Below, in pieces: positions 1 to 8,057 of a DNA stretch of 64,000 bases. A program made the translations under genes and the position numbers. Each line of letters opens with the position of its first letter. Position 1 is the stretch's first letter. The notes beneath the pieces are model-generated. The model worked only from the letters and a program-made list of their open reading frames with translations, had not been told where the DNA came from and did not search any database. This DNA comes from F23-D06 sp963620035 (lineage in GTDB: Bacteria; Bacteroidota; Bacteroidia; Bacteroidales; WCHB1-69): assembly GCA_963620035.1 (NCBI GenBank), contig CAVEXN010000002.1, forward strand, positions 1 to 64,000. Reading direction: 5' to 3'.

Positions 1-27
1 CAAAGGCGTTCCGAAAGAAAAAACATG

Positions 28-35
28 TAATTTTG
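28..35 (+). promoter_or_regulatory. Bacteroidetes -7 promoter element
   Basis: TAATTTTG matches the TAnnTTTG -7 consensus of the primary Bacteroidetes sigma factor. It lies about 115 bases before the DUF4878 lipoprotein start and would give a leader of roughly 105 nt. No convincing -33 TTTG is visible at the expected distance, so the call rests on the -7 box and its position. Confidence 0.5.
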
Positions 36-149
36 CAACGTCTTGTTTTCAGATTATGTTTAACGAACCTCGCATAGTCTGAAGGTAAGGTGTAAAAAAG
101 TTAAAAATAGAGGTTCTCGTATCTTAATGTTCAATAAAACCAAACTATT

Positions 150-518
150 ATGAAAAAGCTTTACATTATCTTTGGAATCGTTGTTATGGCACTCTTTGCC
201 GTCGCTTGCAACACCAACGACCCGGCAAAAACTGTTCAGAACTATTTCGAAGCATTTGAAAAAGGAGACTACAAAAAAGCTATGTCGTTAACCACAATCG
301 AAAGCAACGAGGAAATCGAAAGTCAGGTAAAGAAAATGGAGGGGCTGGAACTGAAAATCTCCGACTTTGAGATCGTTTCCGAAAACATTTCCGATGACGG
401 CCAAACCGCAGAGGTAGAGGTCAAGTACCGTTTCTCTTCCGTTTTAAACAAACCTAAAGAATCGTCCCAAACCATAGAACTGGTCAAGCAGGACGGCAAA
501 TGGAAAATAAAAGACTGA
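150..518 (+). CDS. DUF4878-like lipoprotein
   Basis: This 122-residue protein has a lipoprotein signal: a basic start (MKK), a hydrophobic stretch and a lipobox LFAVAC with the acylated cysteine near residue 20. It is therefore expected to be anchored in the envelope. The mature part (DPAKTVQNYFEAFEKGDYKKAM...DGKWKID-like end) has the layout of the DUF4878/NTF2-like family of small Bacteroidetes lipoproteins: a helix with an 'F.A...GDY..A' pattern, then beta strands ending in a 'dgkWki' strand. No enzymatic role is known for that family. It overlaps the next gene by 19 bases in another frame, so the two are probably co-transcribed from the promoter near position 28. Confidence 0.75.
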   Translation: MKKLYIIFGIVVMALFAVACNTNDPAKTVQNYFEAFEKGDYKKAMSLTTIESNEEIESQVKKMEGLELKISDFEIVSENISDDGQTAEVEVKYRFSSVLNKPKESSQTIELVKQDGKWKIKD

Positions 519-1177
519 CAAGAGGACGGGGTAAGCAAATACGGAAACGTCTTCTATTCTGTCGTCAAATATTTCCATTCTTTGTTGTCATTCCGGCAAT
601 GTTTCTGTATGGATGTCAGAACGGCAATAATGAATTGTCCGGCAGTCCCATCCCTGACACATTGGCATTGAGGACGGGCGACCTTGTGTTCCGCATGGGA
701 AGAAGCCTTGCAAGCCGTTCTGTCACTGCAACGGACATGGGGTGCATCTATTCGCATGTCGGAATGATTGTTCCTTTCGGAAAGGGATGGGGCGTGCTGC
801 ATGCCGTGCCCAACGAACGCGAAAGCAGACACGAAAAAGACAGCGTCAAGTTAGAACCAGTTTCCTTGTTTTTCAGTCCAAACCGCGCCGCACACGGCAC
901 TGTTCTCCGTCTTTCTTCTTTGACGGAGGACGATACCTTGGCATTGTATCGCAAAGGCCTGTCAATTTACAGTCGTCACCCCCTCTTCGACAACAGTTTT
1001 GATGCTGATGACAGCAGTGCATTCTATTGCACTGAACTCGTCTGGTTTATCTATCAGAATGCCATAAACATAGACCTCACACGCAATCATCGTCACACCA
1101 TTCCTCTGCTGCCGCCCCTCATTTTCTGCTCCGACATCATCAATTGTCCCGGGCTGGAAAAAGTGTTCACATTTTAG
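500..1177 (+). CDS. YiiX/YebB-like permuted papain-fold lipoprotein
   Basis: The protein (225 aa from the chosen ATG) looks like the YiiX/YebB-like subset of the NlpC/P60 superfamily, in which the papain fold is circularly permuted. The signs are 'TGDLVFR' followed by 'YSHVGMIV' (His86) and a downstream 'FYCTELVW' (Cys177): the His comes before the nucleophile Cys, as expected for permutation. Family members are thought to cleave amide or ester bonds in cell-wall or lipid substrates; the substrate here is unknown. The N terminus is basic, then hydrophobic, ending in MFLYGC, a plausible lipobox with Cys near residue 39. A shorter start at the ATG near 599 would remove most of the signal, so the long start overlapping the upstream gene is preferred. 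The exact start is uncertain. Confidence 0.7.
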   Translation: MENKRLTRGRGKQIRKRLLFCRQIFPFFVVIPAMFLYGCQNGNNELSGSPIPDTLALRTGDLVFRMGRSLASRSVTATDMGCIYSHVGMIVPFGKGWGVLHAVPNERESRHEKDSVKLEPVSLFFSPNRAAHGTVLRLSSLTEDDTLALYRKGLSIYSRHPLFDNSFDADDSSAFYCTELVWFIYQNAINIDLTRNHRHTIPLLPPLIFCSDIINCPGLEKVFTF

Positions 1178-1213
1178 TTCAAAAAGGCAATGTCAACCAT
1201 ACGAAAATTTATG

Positions 1214-1221
1214 TATGTTTG
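1214..1221 (+). promoter_or_regulatory. -7 promoter element before the DUF4340 gene
   Basis: TATGTTTG fits TAnnTTTG and lies 18 bases before the chosen ATG at 1240. This supports that internal start over a longer reading frame from 1144, which would begin inside the preceding gene and contain the promoter. Confidence 0.5.
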
Positions 1222-1239
1222 CCACCTTTATTGTTAGAG

Positions 1240-2325
1240 ATGAAAAAGAAGACCATTTCCATTATTGTTGTCAGCATATTGCTGGTTCTGTGCGTCCTGC
1301 TCATTCTGTTCAAGACAGGCACAATCCGCAACTCGTCAAGTGCTCCACGTTCCGACATTTTTGCCGTGAAAGACACGGCTGACGTCACCAAAATCTTCAT
1401 TGCCGATATGAACGGGGAACACGTACTGCTTAACCGTCGGGAAGGGACTTGGTACGTGCAGGATTCTGTGAGGGCGATGCCATCAAAAGTCAGAGACCTG
1501 TTGTCGGTCATCCGCAACATCTCGCTGCAGCAGACCGTAGCAAAAACAGCCCAGTCGAACATCAACAAAATGATGTCAGTAAACGCCGTGAAAGTCGAGA
1601 TTTACCAAATTGCGCCGAGATTCAAGATCTTCGGCATCAAGTTTTTCAATAAAGAGCGGTTGGTCAAAACATACTATATGGGGCCTGCCACGATGGACAA
1701 CATAGCAAACTATGCCATCCTTGACGGCTTTGACGAGCCATGTATCGTACACATTCCGGGCAACAGGGGCTTCTTGACGCCGTACTACTCGTTCAGGAAA
1801 ACCGAATGGTACAACTGTGATTTGTTCACCACAAAAATCACCCGGATAAAGACATTGCAAGTGCAAGACTACGAGCAGCCTGACGAGTCTTTCCTCGTTG
1901 AAAAATCAGGGCCGCGCTTTTTCAATCTTTACGATGCGGCACACAACCAGATCTTGGACTATGACACCACAAAATTGCTGGATATGTTGGCCGAGTACCG
2001 CGATCTGAACTATGAGACTTTTATCTCCAATATGTCAGAATCTGCAAAGGATTCCATCTTGGACAACAATCATTTCAAGACTATCACCCTGACAGACGTG
2101 AACGGGAACGAGACGAAGCTTGACATGTACCGCAAACTCACGCCTGATGCCTTCTATCTTGATGCCATTGTCGGGCGAGACAATGACTACAGCGACGACC
2201 CGTATAACCGCGACAAGTTCTATGCTGTGCTCAATGGCAATACTGCCAACCTTGTGCAGTGCCAATATTATCATTTCCAGCGGCAGGTGCAACCGCTCTC
2301 CTATTTTCTGAAAAATCGGGAATAA
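1240..2325 (+). CDS. DUF4340 domain membrane-anchored protein
   Basis: The 361-residue protein starts with MKKKT and a single strongly hydrophobic segment (about residues 5-25), so it is probably anchored in the inner membrane with the rest in the periplasm. The body has the DUF4340 pattern: a short 'DTADVTKIFIAD' strand, then 'LNRREGTWYVQDSVRAMP' and a helix 'VRDLLSVIRNI'. DUF4340 proteins are often encoded with ABC-type transport systems connected with gliding, but no such genes are adjacent here. The ATG at 1240 was preferred to the in-frame ATG at 1144 because it starts the membrane segment and follows a promoter box. Molecular role unknown. Confidence 0.75.
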   Translation: MKKKTISIIVVSILLVLCVLLILFKTGTIRNSSSAPRSDIFAVKDTADVTKIFIADMNGEHVLLNRREGTWYVQDSVRAMPSKVRDLLSVIRNISLQQTVAKTAQSNINKMMSVNAVKVEIYQIAPRFKIFGIKFFNKERLVKTYYMGPATMDNIANYAILDGFDEPCIVHIPGNRGFLTPYYSFRKTEWYNCDLFTTKITRIKTLQVQDYEQPDESFLVEKSGPRFFNLYDAAHNQILDYDTTKLLDMLAEYRDLNYETFISNMSESAKDSILDNNHFKTITLTDVNGNETKLDMYRKLTPDAFYLDAIVGRDNDYSDDPYNRDKFYAVLNGNTANLVQCQYYHFQRQVQPLSYFLKNRE

Positions 2326-2343
2326 GTTCAACGTTTTCATCGT

Positions 2344-3315
2344 ATGAGCGAGGATGAAGTCTATATGCACAGATGCCTGCAACTGGCATCTTTAGGGTTA
2401 GGCAAGGTTCAGCCCAATCCGATGGTAGGTGCCGTCATAGTTACAGATCGCCGTATCATAGGCGAGGGGTATCATCATCAATATGGACAAAGCCATGCTG
2501 AAATCAACGCCATAAACAACGTAAGGGATTATTCGATGCTTCAACATTGCACCTTGTATGTAAGTCTGGAACCTTGCTCGCATTATGGGAAAACGCCGCC
2601 TTGTGCCGATGCCATCATCCGCCATGGGATTCCTAAGGTTGTTGTGGGTACCATCGACAGTCACGACAAAGTGAACGGGAACGGCATCCGTAAACTGAGA
2701 GAGGCTGGCATAGAAGTGGTTCAGGGCGTATGCGAAGCAGAATGCCGCGAGTTAAACCGGCGTTTCTTCACCTATCATTGCCACCATCGCCCCTATATCA
2801 TCTTGAAATGGGCACAGACCCGCGACGGATTTATGGACATCGAAAGACCCGCAGGCGAACCCGTTCAGTCATATTGGATAACCAACCCCGCACTCCGTGT
2901 AATTGTTCACAAGTGGCGCAGCGAGGAAGATGCTATTTTAGTGGGCTACAACACAATGAAGAACGACTGTCCGCAACTTACCACACGATACTATCCGGGC
3001 AAAAGCCCAAAGCCATACGTTATGCAGCGTGGTGAAGATGCATACAACCTGAACAAATCTGAAACGCCGTTTCCAATGAACATAAAAGAAGGACTGTCTA
3101 TGATGTACGAACAGCACATACAGTCCGTAATCGTAGAGGGCGGGCGCAGAACGCTGGACCTTTTCATTGAAAGCGGGTATTGGGACGAAGCGCGCATTCT
3201 TGTCGGCAGCCAATGCTGGGGAAAAGGACTTCCTGCCCCGTCAATACCCATTGCGCCATACCAAATTGAAAGTATAGACAACAACAAGATCCTGTATGTT
3301 CGACGACTCCTATAA
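2344..3315 (+). CDS. ribD: Bifunctional riboflavin deaminase/reductase RibD
   Basis: RibD carries out two consecutive cytoplasmic steps of riboflavin synthesis: deamination of the diaminopyrimidine ring and NADPH-dependent reduction of the ribosyl side chain. The N-terminal deaminase (about residues 1-145) shows the zinc site HAEINAI and the paired-cysteine motif PCSHYGKTPPC. The C-terminal reductase half begins near 'RPYIILKWAQTRDGFM' and includes 'VIVEGGRRTLDLFI'. At 323 aa it is slightly short for the family but both domains are present. It starts 18 bases after the DUF4340 gene and its end overlaps the next gene by 20 bases. No other rib gene is in the window and no FMN riboswitch was noticed. 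Confidence 0.95.
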   Translation: MSEDEVYMHRCLQLASLGLGKVQPNPMVGAVIVTDRRIIGEGYHHQYGQSHAEINAINNVRDYSMLQHCTLYVSLEPCSHYGKTPPCADAIIRHGIPKVVVGTIDSHDKVNGNGIRKLREAGIEVVQGVCEAECRELNRRFFTYHCHHRPYIILKWAQTRDGFMDIERPAGEPVQSYWITNPALRVIVHKWRSEEDAILVGYNTMKNDCPQLTTRYYPGKSPKPYVMQRGEDAYNLNKSETPFPMNIKEGLSMMYEQHIQSVIVEGGRRTLDLFIESGYWDEARILVGSQCWGKGLPAPSIPIAPYQIESIDNNKILYVRRLL

Positions 3316-3892
3316 GACGATTGCAGAGCCGGCCAAAGGCAGTTACAGCGAAAAGAGAAGCAAGTTTCTGGCATACGCTTTCCCCGTGCAGACAGAAGAG
3401 CAGGTCAAGGAAAGGTTGGCAGAAATACAGAAAAGACACAATGATGCACGTCACTGCTGTTACGCTTACATTTTGGGACCCAACAAGGATGCCTACCGTA
3501 TGAATGACAACGGCGAGCCTTCCGGAACTGCCGGTCGCCCCATATATGGGCAACTGCTGTCAAAAGACTTGACAGACACCCTGATTGTCGTGGTGCGATA
3601 TTTCGGCGGTATAAAATTAGGTGTCAGCGGGTTACAGAATGCCTACAAGGTCGCTGCACGTGATGCGCTTGATGCTGCCATCATCATTGAAAAGGCCATA
3701 ACCTTAACCTATGAAATCACTTTTGATTACATTCAGATGAATGCCGTTATGCAATGGATGAAAGAGCCTTTCATCACGATACTGTCGCAGGACAGCAATC
3801 TGAAATGTTCCATAAGATTTTCTGTACGGCGTAGTGAATCCGAACGCACCACGGCGGCGCTGCGGAAAATTGGAGTCGTAAAAGCCTGTTAG
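3296..3892 (+). CDS. IMPACT/YigZ family protein (UPF0029)
   Basis: This 198-residue protein matches the YigZ/IMPACT family. The conserved features are 'GSYSEKRSKFLAYAFPV' at the start, then 'KRHNDARHCCYAYILG', 'DNGEPSGTAGRPI' and 'DTLIVVVRYFGGIKLGVSGL'. A small C-terminal ferredoxin-like domain follows, as in bacterial YigZ. The biochemical role is not settled; the eukaryotic relative IMPACT binds GCN1, and a link to translation or nucleic acids is usually proposed. The start ATG lies inside the last codons of ribD (20-base overlap), suggesting translational coupling. The stop overlaps the stop of the convergent lptC. Confidence 0.88.
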   Translation: MFDDSYKTIAEPAKGSYSEKRSKFLAYAFPVQTEEQVKERLAEIQKRHNDARHCCYAYILGPNKDAYRMNDNGEPSGTAGRPIYGQLLSKDLTDTLIVVVRYFGGIKLGVSGLQNAYKVAARDALDAAIIIEKAITLTYEITFDYIQMNAVMQWMKEPFITILSQDSNLKCSIRFSVRRSESERTTAALRKIGVVKAC

Positions 3893-4458
3893 AAATCGGC
3901 GTTGTTCAATTCGCCGCGGGGATGCCAGATCGTATATTTTGAAAACCGCTCATCAGCCTCAAAGCCATCTCCATAGTTCACCGACCCGTCAGCCTTATGT
4001 TGCGTCACCAGCTTGTTCGAATAAACTCTCCTTTTGCGCTGATCCCAGATAATCTCTTCTGTCAGCAGCGTGTCGCCTGCCATCAGGTCGCATATCACCA
4101 CACTGTCGGATGCCTTATACATGTAATTGTTGATATTGCAGGCATACTTGGCTGTAAGCTTTGCCTGTTCTTGTCCATACTCTGTGAAAGAGAGCACTTT
4201 GACACCTTCCGGGCAATCGGTATAGGACGAATCGCCGATATAACTATTGAACACGGGAGCCTCCACCACAAAACTAATCACTCCGGAATCACTGATTGTC
4301 AGCACCATATTCTCTGCCGACTCATCGGGAAATTGCCCTCGGTATTGCAGCAGTTCATTGTTTGGTGTCTGCGAACTGCATGAAGCAAAAAACACCATAA
4401 GGCTGAATGCCTTGATGATGTTTTTTGCTGTAGCGGCCGATCTTATGCAAAAAAGCAT
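3889..4458 (-). CDS. lptC: LPS export protein LptC-like lipoprotein
   Basis: LptC links the inner-membrane LptBFG transporter to the periplasmic bridge that carries lipopolysaccharide to the outer membrane. This 189-aa protein has the right size and a mostly beta C-terminal part with the family pattern 'SDSGVISFVVEAPVF...FTEYGQ...LTAKYA' followed by 'VICDLMAGDTLLTEEIIWDQRKRRVYSN', typical of the LptC/OstA jelly roll. The N terminus has a hydrophobic stretch ending in FASC, so it may be a lipoprotein, as is common in Bacteroidetes. It starts 19 bases after a TPR gene and is the last gene of the coaX-OMP-TPR-lptC run. Its stop overlaps the opposing IMPACT-family gene by 4 bases. Confidence 0.85.
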   Translation of the reverse strand: MLFCIRSAATAKNIIKAFSLMVFFASCSSQTPNNELLQYRGQFPDESAENMVLTISDSGVISFVVEAPVFNSYIGDSSYTDCPEGVKVLSFTEYGQEQAKLTAKYACNINNYMYKASDSVVICDLMAGDTLLTEEIIWDQRKRRVYSNKLVTQHKADGSVNYGDGFEADERFSKYTIWHPRGELNNADF

Positions 4459-4477
4459 TAAGAATGCTGTTCTGTGA

Positions 4478-5944
4478 TTATCTCACCGTAGTATTCTCCT
4501 GTATCCAGCAACCTACATGGTAGGAAGAGCCGTTGCTCAAGCCGCGTTTGAACAGATCCTCTTTGCTCGGGAATCTCAATTTAGAACGCTGTGCAGAAGC
4601 CTTTTCGGCACATGACGGATCCACACTTGCGGCTTTGGAATACTTGTCGGCGGCCGCCCATGCATATGACAACGGAATGTCATCGCCGGAGCATCTGGAA
4701 CCGGAATTTGCGTAAAGGTCTCCGATAAGGATATAAGCCTTACCCATTTTGGGCTGGAACTTAAGCGCATTGTAAGCGGCTGCTCTGGCCTCGGGGAAAG
4801 AACCTTTAGTCTGATAGGCGAGGGCAAGCATATAGTTTGCATCCGCTTTCTGCTCATTCGTCTCACTCATCGCGATAGCCTCCTCAAAATATTTAATGGC
4901 CTTTTCGATTTCTTCGGCATTATGGTCGGTCACATATCCTTTCAGAGAGAGGTTTCCCATCCAGTATGCAGAATTTCTGTTGGGATTGGCTTGATGCAGA
5001 ATCTCAAGTGCCTCCTTGAAAACCGGACTCGTGACACAGCCGCCCTTAGACATCGTGATAACCATCTTGTTGATAGCCGAAATGTCATCGCGGCTTTCGG
5101 CCAGTTTCTTGCCATAGAGTTCTTCAAGAACCTCGCAGGATACGTATGGCGTTACAGCCTTTTCAATCTTGGTAAGCGTAAGGCGATAATTCTTAACAAA
5201 CTTGTTCTGTCGAATCGTGTCGGCGGCAGGTTTCTTGCAGAGTTCCACCAGGTAATTTGTGTCAATCTTGCCTTGCGCATAAAGGTCTTTCAAACTGTCA
5301 ATTGCCGATTGTTGTTTCTCAAGTTGCGCCTGTGCGTTGTTGATAGAGATGTCAAGATAGTCCGTGGCGCGACCGTATGCGTCAATTACGTATGCGGTGT
5401 CTTTGGTTGCCTTGGTGATCTGTTCAGAGAGTTGGAAATACTTATCCCAAATGGCGGGTTGGGTTTTCTCCTTCTCCATTTCTACAGATTGAATAAACCA
5501 GTTCTCCAACTCTTTAATTTCGTCGAAATCCATTTCCTTTGATTTGTAAATCAGACTGTTATAGGCTTTAAAACCGAGACAGTAGCCTTTAGAGAACTTT
5601 TCGGGGAAATACTGGTTGCGGGCATCGTAAGAATAAATAAGCGTATCAATAAGGTTTGCTCTTCTGGCAGAATCCTTTTCGGCTTTGACAAGCTGCTGGA
5701 ACATATTCTGGGCATTGGTGTAAATGCCGTCCCAAGCGCACGGACAATTTGTGACAATGAATCTCCATGCTTCGTATGCATCTTTGTAGTTCTTTGATTT
5801 ATAGAACATGTTGAAGTTTGTCATCTGTTCCAGGCACTTCAAAGAATCCTCTTCGTTGGCCCCGTACTTGAACGGGCATGTGTGCTGGGCAAAAAGGCTG
5901 CCCGTGAAGAAGAGAAGAATTACGACTAATAGTTTTCTTTTCAT
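4478..5944 (-). CDS. Secreted tetratricopeptide-repeat protein
   Basis: The 488-residue protein has a cleavable signal peptide (KRKLLVVILLFFTGSLFAQ) and is otherwise helical. TPR-type units are clearest near residues 325-440 ('AIKYFEEAIAMSETNEQKADANYMLALAYQTKGSFPEARAAAYNAL' is split across this region, followed by 'KAYILIGDLYA'). The C-terminal part has several Cys residues, including one in 'VGCWIQ'. TPR proteins act as scaffolds, so it probably supports envelope assembly, in keeping with lptC 19 bases downstream and an outer membrane protein 45 bases upstream. The precise partner is unknown. Confidence 0.8.
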   Translation of the reverse strand: MKRKLLVVILLFFTGSLFAQHTCPFKYGANEEDSLKCLEQMTNFNMFYKSKNYKDAYEAWRFIVTNCPCAWDGIYTNAQNMFQQLVKAEKDSARRANLIDTLIYSYDARNQYFPEKFSKGYCLGFKAYNSLIYKSKEMDFDEIKELENWFIQSVEMEKEKTQPAIWDKYFQLSEQITKATKDTAYVIDAYGRATDYLDISINNAQAQLEKQQSAIDSLKDLYAQGKIDTNYLVELCKKPAADTIRQNKFVKNYRLTLTKIEKAVTPYVSCEVLEELYGKKLAESRDDISAINKMVITMSKGGCVTSPVFKEALEILHQANPNRNSAYWMGNLSLKGYVTDHNAEEIEKAIKYFEEAIAMSETNEQKADANYMLALAYQTKGSFPEARAAAYNALKFQPKMGKAYILIGDLYANSGSRCSGDDIPLSYAWAAADKYSKAASVDPSCAEKASAQRSKLRFPSKEDLFKRGLSNGSSYHVGCWIQENTTVR

Positions 5945-5989
5945 TTGTTTATGACTTAATTATTATTAACTTTCTGTATTGTTTTTCCC

Positions 5990-7270
5990 TTACTCCAATT
6001 TCATCCGTTGATACCATTTCTCCTGAAGCGTGAAATTCAGCGTGAACCTGAAATAATTCTGCTTGATGAGTTGGTTTGCCAAAGTTCCCAATTTCCCGTA
6101 TTCTATAGCCACATTAACTGAAGAATGAGTATTAAACGTTGTAAGCGGAATACCGACACCGAGTGAGACACCCAATTCGTCAATAGGTTTATTGTGCAAG
6201 AATAAATTTCCCGTCGAGTATCGGAAACCAAGTCGAAACGCCGTCTTTTTCAAGAACTTGTTTGACAGAGGGTCGGGCGTATATTGAACTCCGATGGATG
6301 CTGATATGTCATTGCGAAGGGAATCGCCCCTGCCCATAAACTTGTAACTGTTCCAATCCTGCCATGTCACATCGGCGGCCAGAACGACTTTGTCCATATA
6401 AGAATAACTCAATCCCGTCCCCACGGACTGCGGGATATGGACATTGCCCTTGGTTTTATCGTTGTAATAGACCGTATCGTAAGACGTTGTCGAGCTGTAT
6501 GTACTTGTATAGTAATGAATAAGAAGACTCTCCTTTGACCATATATAGGCCGTATTGCCGTAAACGAGACCGATGCCAAGTTTGTGCCGTTCTTTAATGT
6601 TGAAGAAATACTGTACTCCGCCGGTCAAGTGGATGCCGTTGATGCGGTAACTGTCGTTGATGTACGAATTGTACATGTTGCTGCCGTCGAAAGAGGTGTT
6701 GCGGACATTGTCGATATTGCCGAACAAGTACGATACATTAAGGCCCAACGAGAGTCCTTTGATTATTTTGAAAGCGTGGCCCCAATACAATTGGTTCAAC
6801 CCCCCTTCTGCGGAATAGTTGTAATTGACTTTTCCGATGGTCTCGTATTCTGCGGTGTTTTCGATTTCGTAACCGACAGAACTATATGGCATGATGCCGA
6901 GGCTGGTGCGCCAATGACGCGTCACAGGCAAGCCGATGGTCAGGTAGCAAGGCTTGGCGTATGAATTACGTTGGACATTTGAACCTTGCGACAGAACAGA
7001 CACGAATACAGAAGCGGCGACATCGGCCGTAAAGGAAAGCGAATCGAATGAAGCGTAAGATGCAGGATTTCGGCTGTTTATGTAATACGGATTCTGCATC
7101 GCATACGAAGTTCCTCCCATACCATCGAGGATGGCATTAGATCGGCTGTTTATCAGACCTATGCCGAAGCCAGAATAGGGATTGCTGACCTCGTTCTGCG
7201 CCCGCAAGGGAAACATGCAGCAAAGCAGCACAACAGGGATTGCCAACAATCTGTATATTTTATGCTTCAT
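5990..7270 (-). CDS. Outer membrane beta-barrel protein (FadL/OmpP1-like)
   Basis: A signal peptide (MKHKIYRLLAIPVVLLCCMFPLRAQ) precedes 'NPYSGFGIGLINSRSNAILDGMGGTSYA' split over short motifs, which is the usual opening of the FadL/OmpP1-like outer membrane proteins of Bacteroidetes ('GMGG...N.RNPASYA'). Alternating hydrophobic/polar strands with many aromatic residues continue to the end. The chosen start is the ATG at 7270; an upstream in-frame ATG at 7321 adds 17 residues before the signal peptide and is less likely. The start overlaps the coaX end by 11 bases. Substrate unknown; hydrophobic-molecule transport is the family role. Confidence 0.8.
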   Translation of the reverse strand: MKHKIYRLLAIPVVLLCCMFPLRAQNEVSNPYSGFGIGLINSRSNAILDGMGGTSYAMQNPYYINSRNPASYASFDSLSFTADVAASVFVSVLSQGSNVQRNSYAKPCYLTIGLPVTRHWRTSLGIMPYSSVGYEIENTAEYETIGKVNYNYSAEGGLNQLYWGHAFKIIKGLSLGLNVSYLFGNIDNVRNTSFDGSNMYNSYINDSYRINGIHLTGGVQYFFNIKERHKLGIGLVYGNTAYIWSKESLLIHYYTSTYSSTTSYDTVYYNDKTKGNVHIPQSVGTGLSYSYMDKVVLAADVTWQDWNSYKFMGRGDSLRNDISASIGVQYTPDPLSNKFLKKTAFRLGFRYSTGNLFLHNKPIDELGVSLGVGIPLTTFNTHSSVNVAIEYGKLGTLANQLIKQNYFRFTLNFTLQEKWYQRMKLE

Positions 7271-7985
7271 TGTATTTAAGAATAATGTATAGGCCGAAAG
7301 CGACCAGATTAGGGGCGGCAAATATACGATTTTTTAAATACCTTTCGAGAAACGAGGCATCGCCGCCTGTAAAAATGACCTTCAATCCCGGGTAATCCAT
7401 ACGATAGCGGTTAACGAAACCATCTATTTCAGCCGCCATACCGTTTATCACCCCAGAGAGCAACGACTGTCGGGTGGAAGAGCCCGTATAGGCCTCTATT
7501 TGCTGCGGTGTCACCAGCGGAAGACCTGCGGTGTACCGGTGCAATGCCTTGAACCTCATCTGCAGTCCTGGAGAGATTGAACCGCCGCGATATTCTTTTT
7601 CAGCGCTGACAAAATCAGTCACCAGACAGGTCCCGGCCTGAACGACAAGCACATTTTCATTCGGGAACATTGCGGCCGCAGCCGCCGCACAAGCCATACG
7701 GTCGGGGCCAAGCGTCCCGACCGTCTCGTACTTGAGAGTGACCGGAAGTTTTATGGCGGGCGAAAGCCTCAACAGCCGAGTACGACGAGACAGCCAGCCG
7801 ACTAATTCCTCTGAAACATTGCCGACGGCAGATATCAGGGCTGCACGCACGTCTCGTTCCCGGCAAAGGGACGCGATTTCCGCCGCGCCGACACATTCAC
7901 CGCATACATGGCCCGCCACGTTGCCCAAGGCATCGAACAGTACCGCTTTCTGTAGTGTATTACCTATGTCAACAACTAAAAACAC
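7260..7985 (-). CDS. coaX: Type III pantothenate kinase
   Basis: CoaX phosphorylates pantothenate, the first step of coenzyme A synthesis, in the cytoplasm. The protein (241 aa) shows the ASKHA-fold ATP-binding start 'FLVVDIGNT', the pantothenate/dimer motif 'TVGTLGPDRMACAAAA', the catalytic segment 'VQAGTCLVTDFV' and 'GGSISPGLQMRFKALHRYT' with the 'IFTGGDA' motif near the end. It is the first gene of a four-gene run ending in lptC, an arrangement I know from other Bacteroidales. The start is 72 bases from the divergent amidohydrolase gene. Confidence 0.93.
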   Translation of the reverse strand: MFLVVDIGNTLQKAVLFDALGNVAGHVCGECVGAAEIASLCRERDVRAALISAVGNVSEELVGWLSRRTRLLRLSPAIKLPVTLKYETVGTLGPDRMACAAAAAAMFPNENVLVVQAGTCLVTDFVSAEKEYRGGSISPGLQMRFKALHRYTAGLPLVTPQQIEAYTGSSTRQSLLSGVINGMAAEIDGFVNRYRMDYPGLKVIFTGGDASFLERYLKNRIFAAPNLVAFGLYIILKYNEA

Positions 7986-8030
7986 GATTAAAGAAACGCA
8001 ATTCAGACCATTTTATTTTATGTGTTTTTG

Positions 8031-8038
8031 TATTTTTG
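8031..8038 (+). promoter_or_regulatory. -7 promoter element before the M20 amidohydrolase
   Basis: TATTTTTG fits TAnnTTTG exactly and sits 20 bases before the ATG at 8058. It argues for that start rather than the in-frame ATG at 8022, which would lie upstream of the promoter box. Confidence 0.55.
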
Positions 8039-8057
8039 CAGCCTTTCAAAAACAACT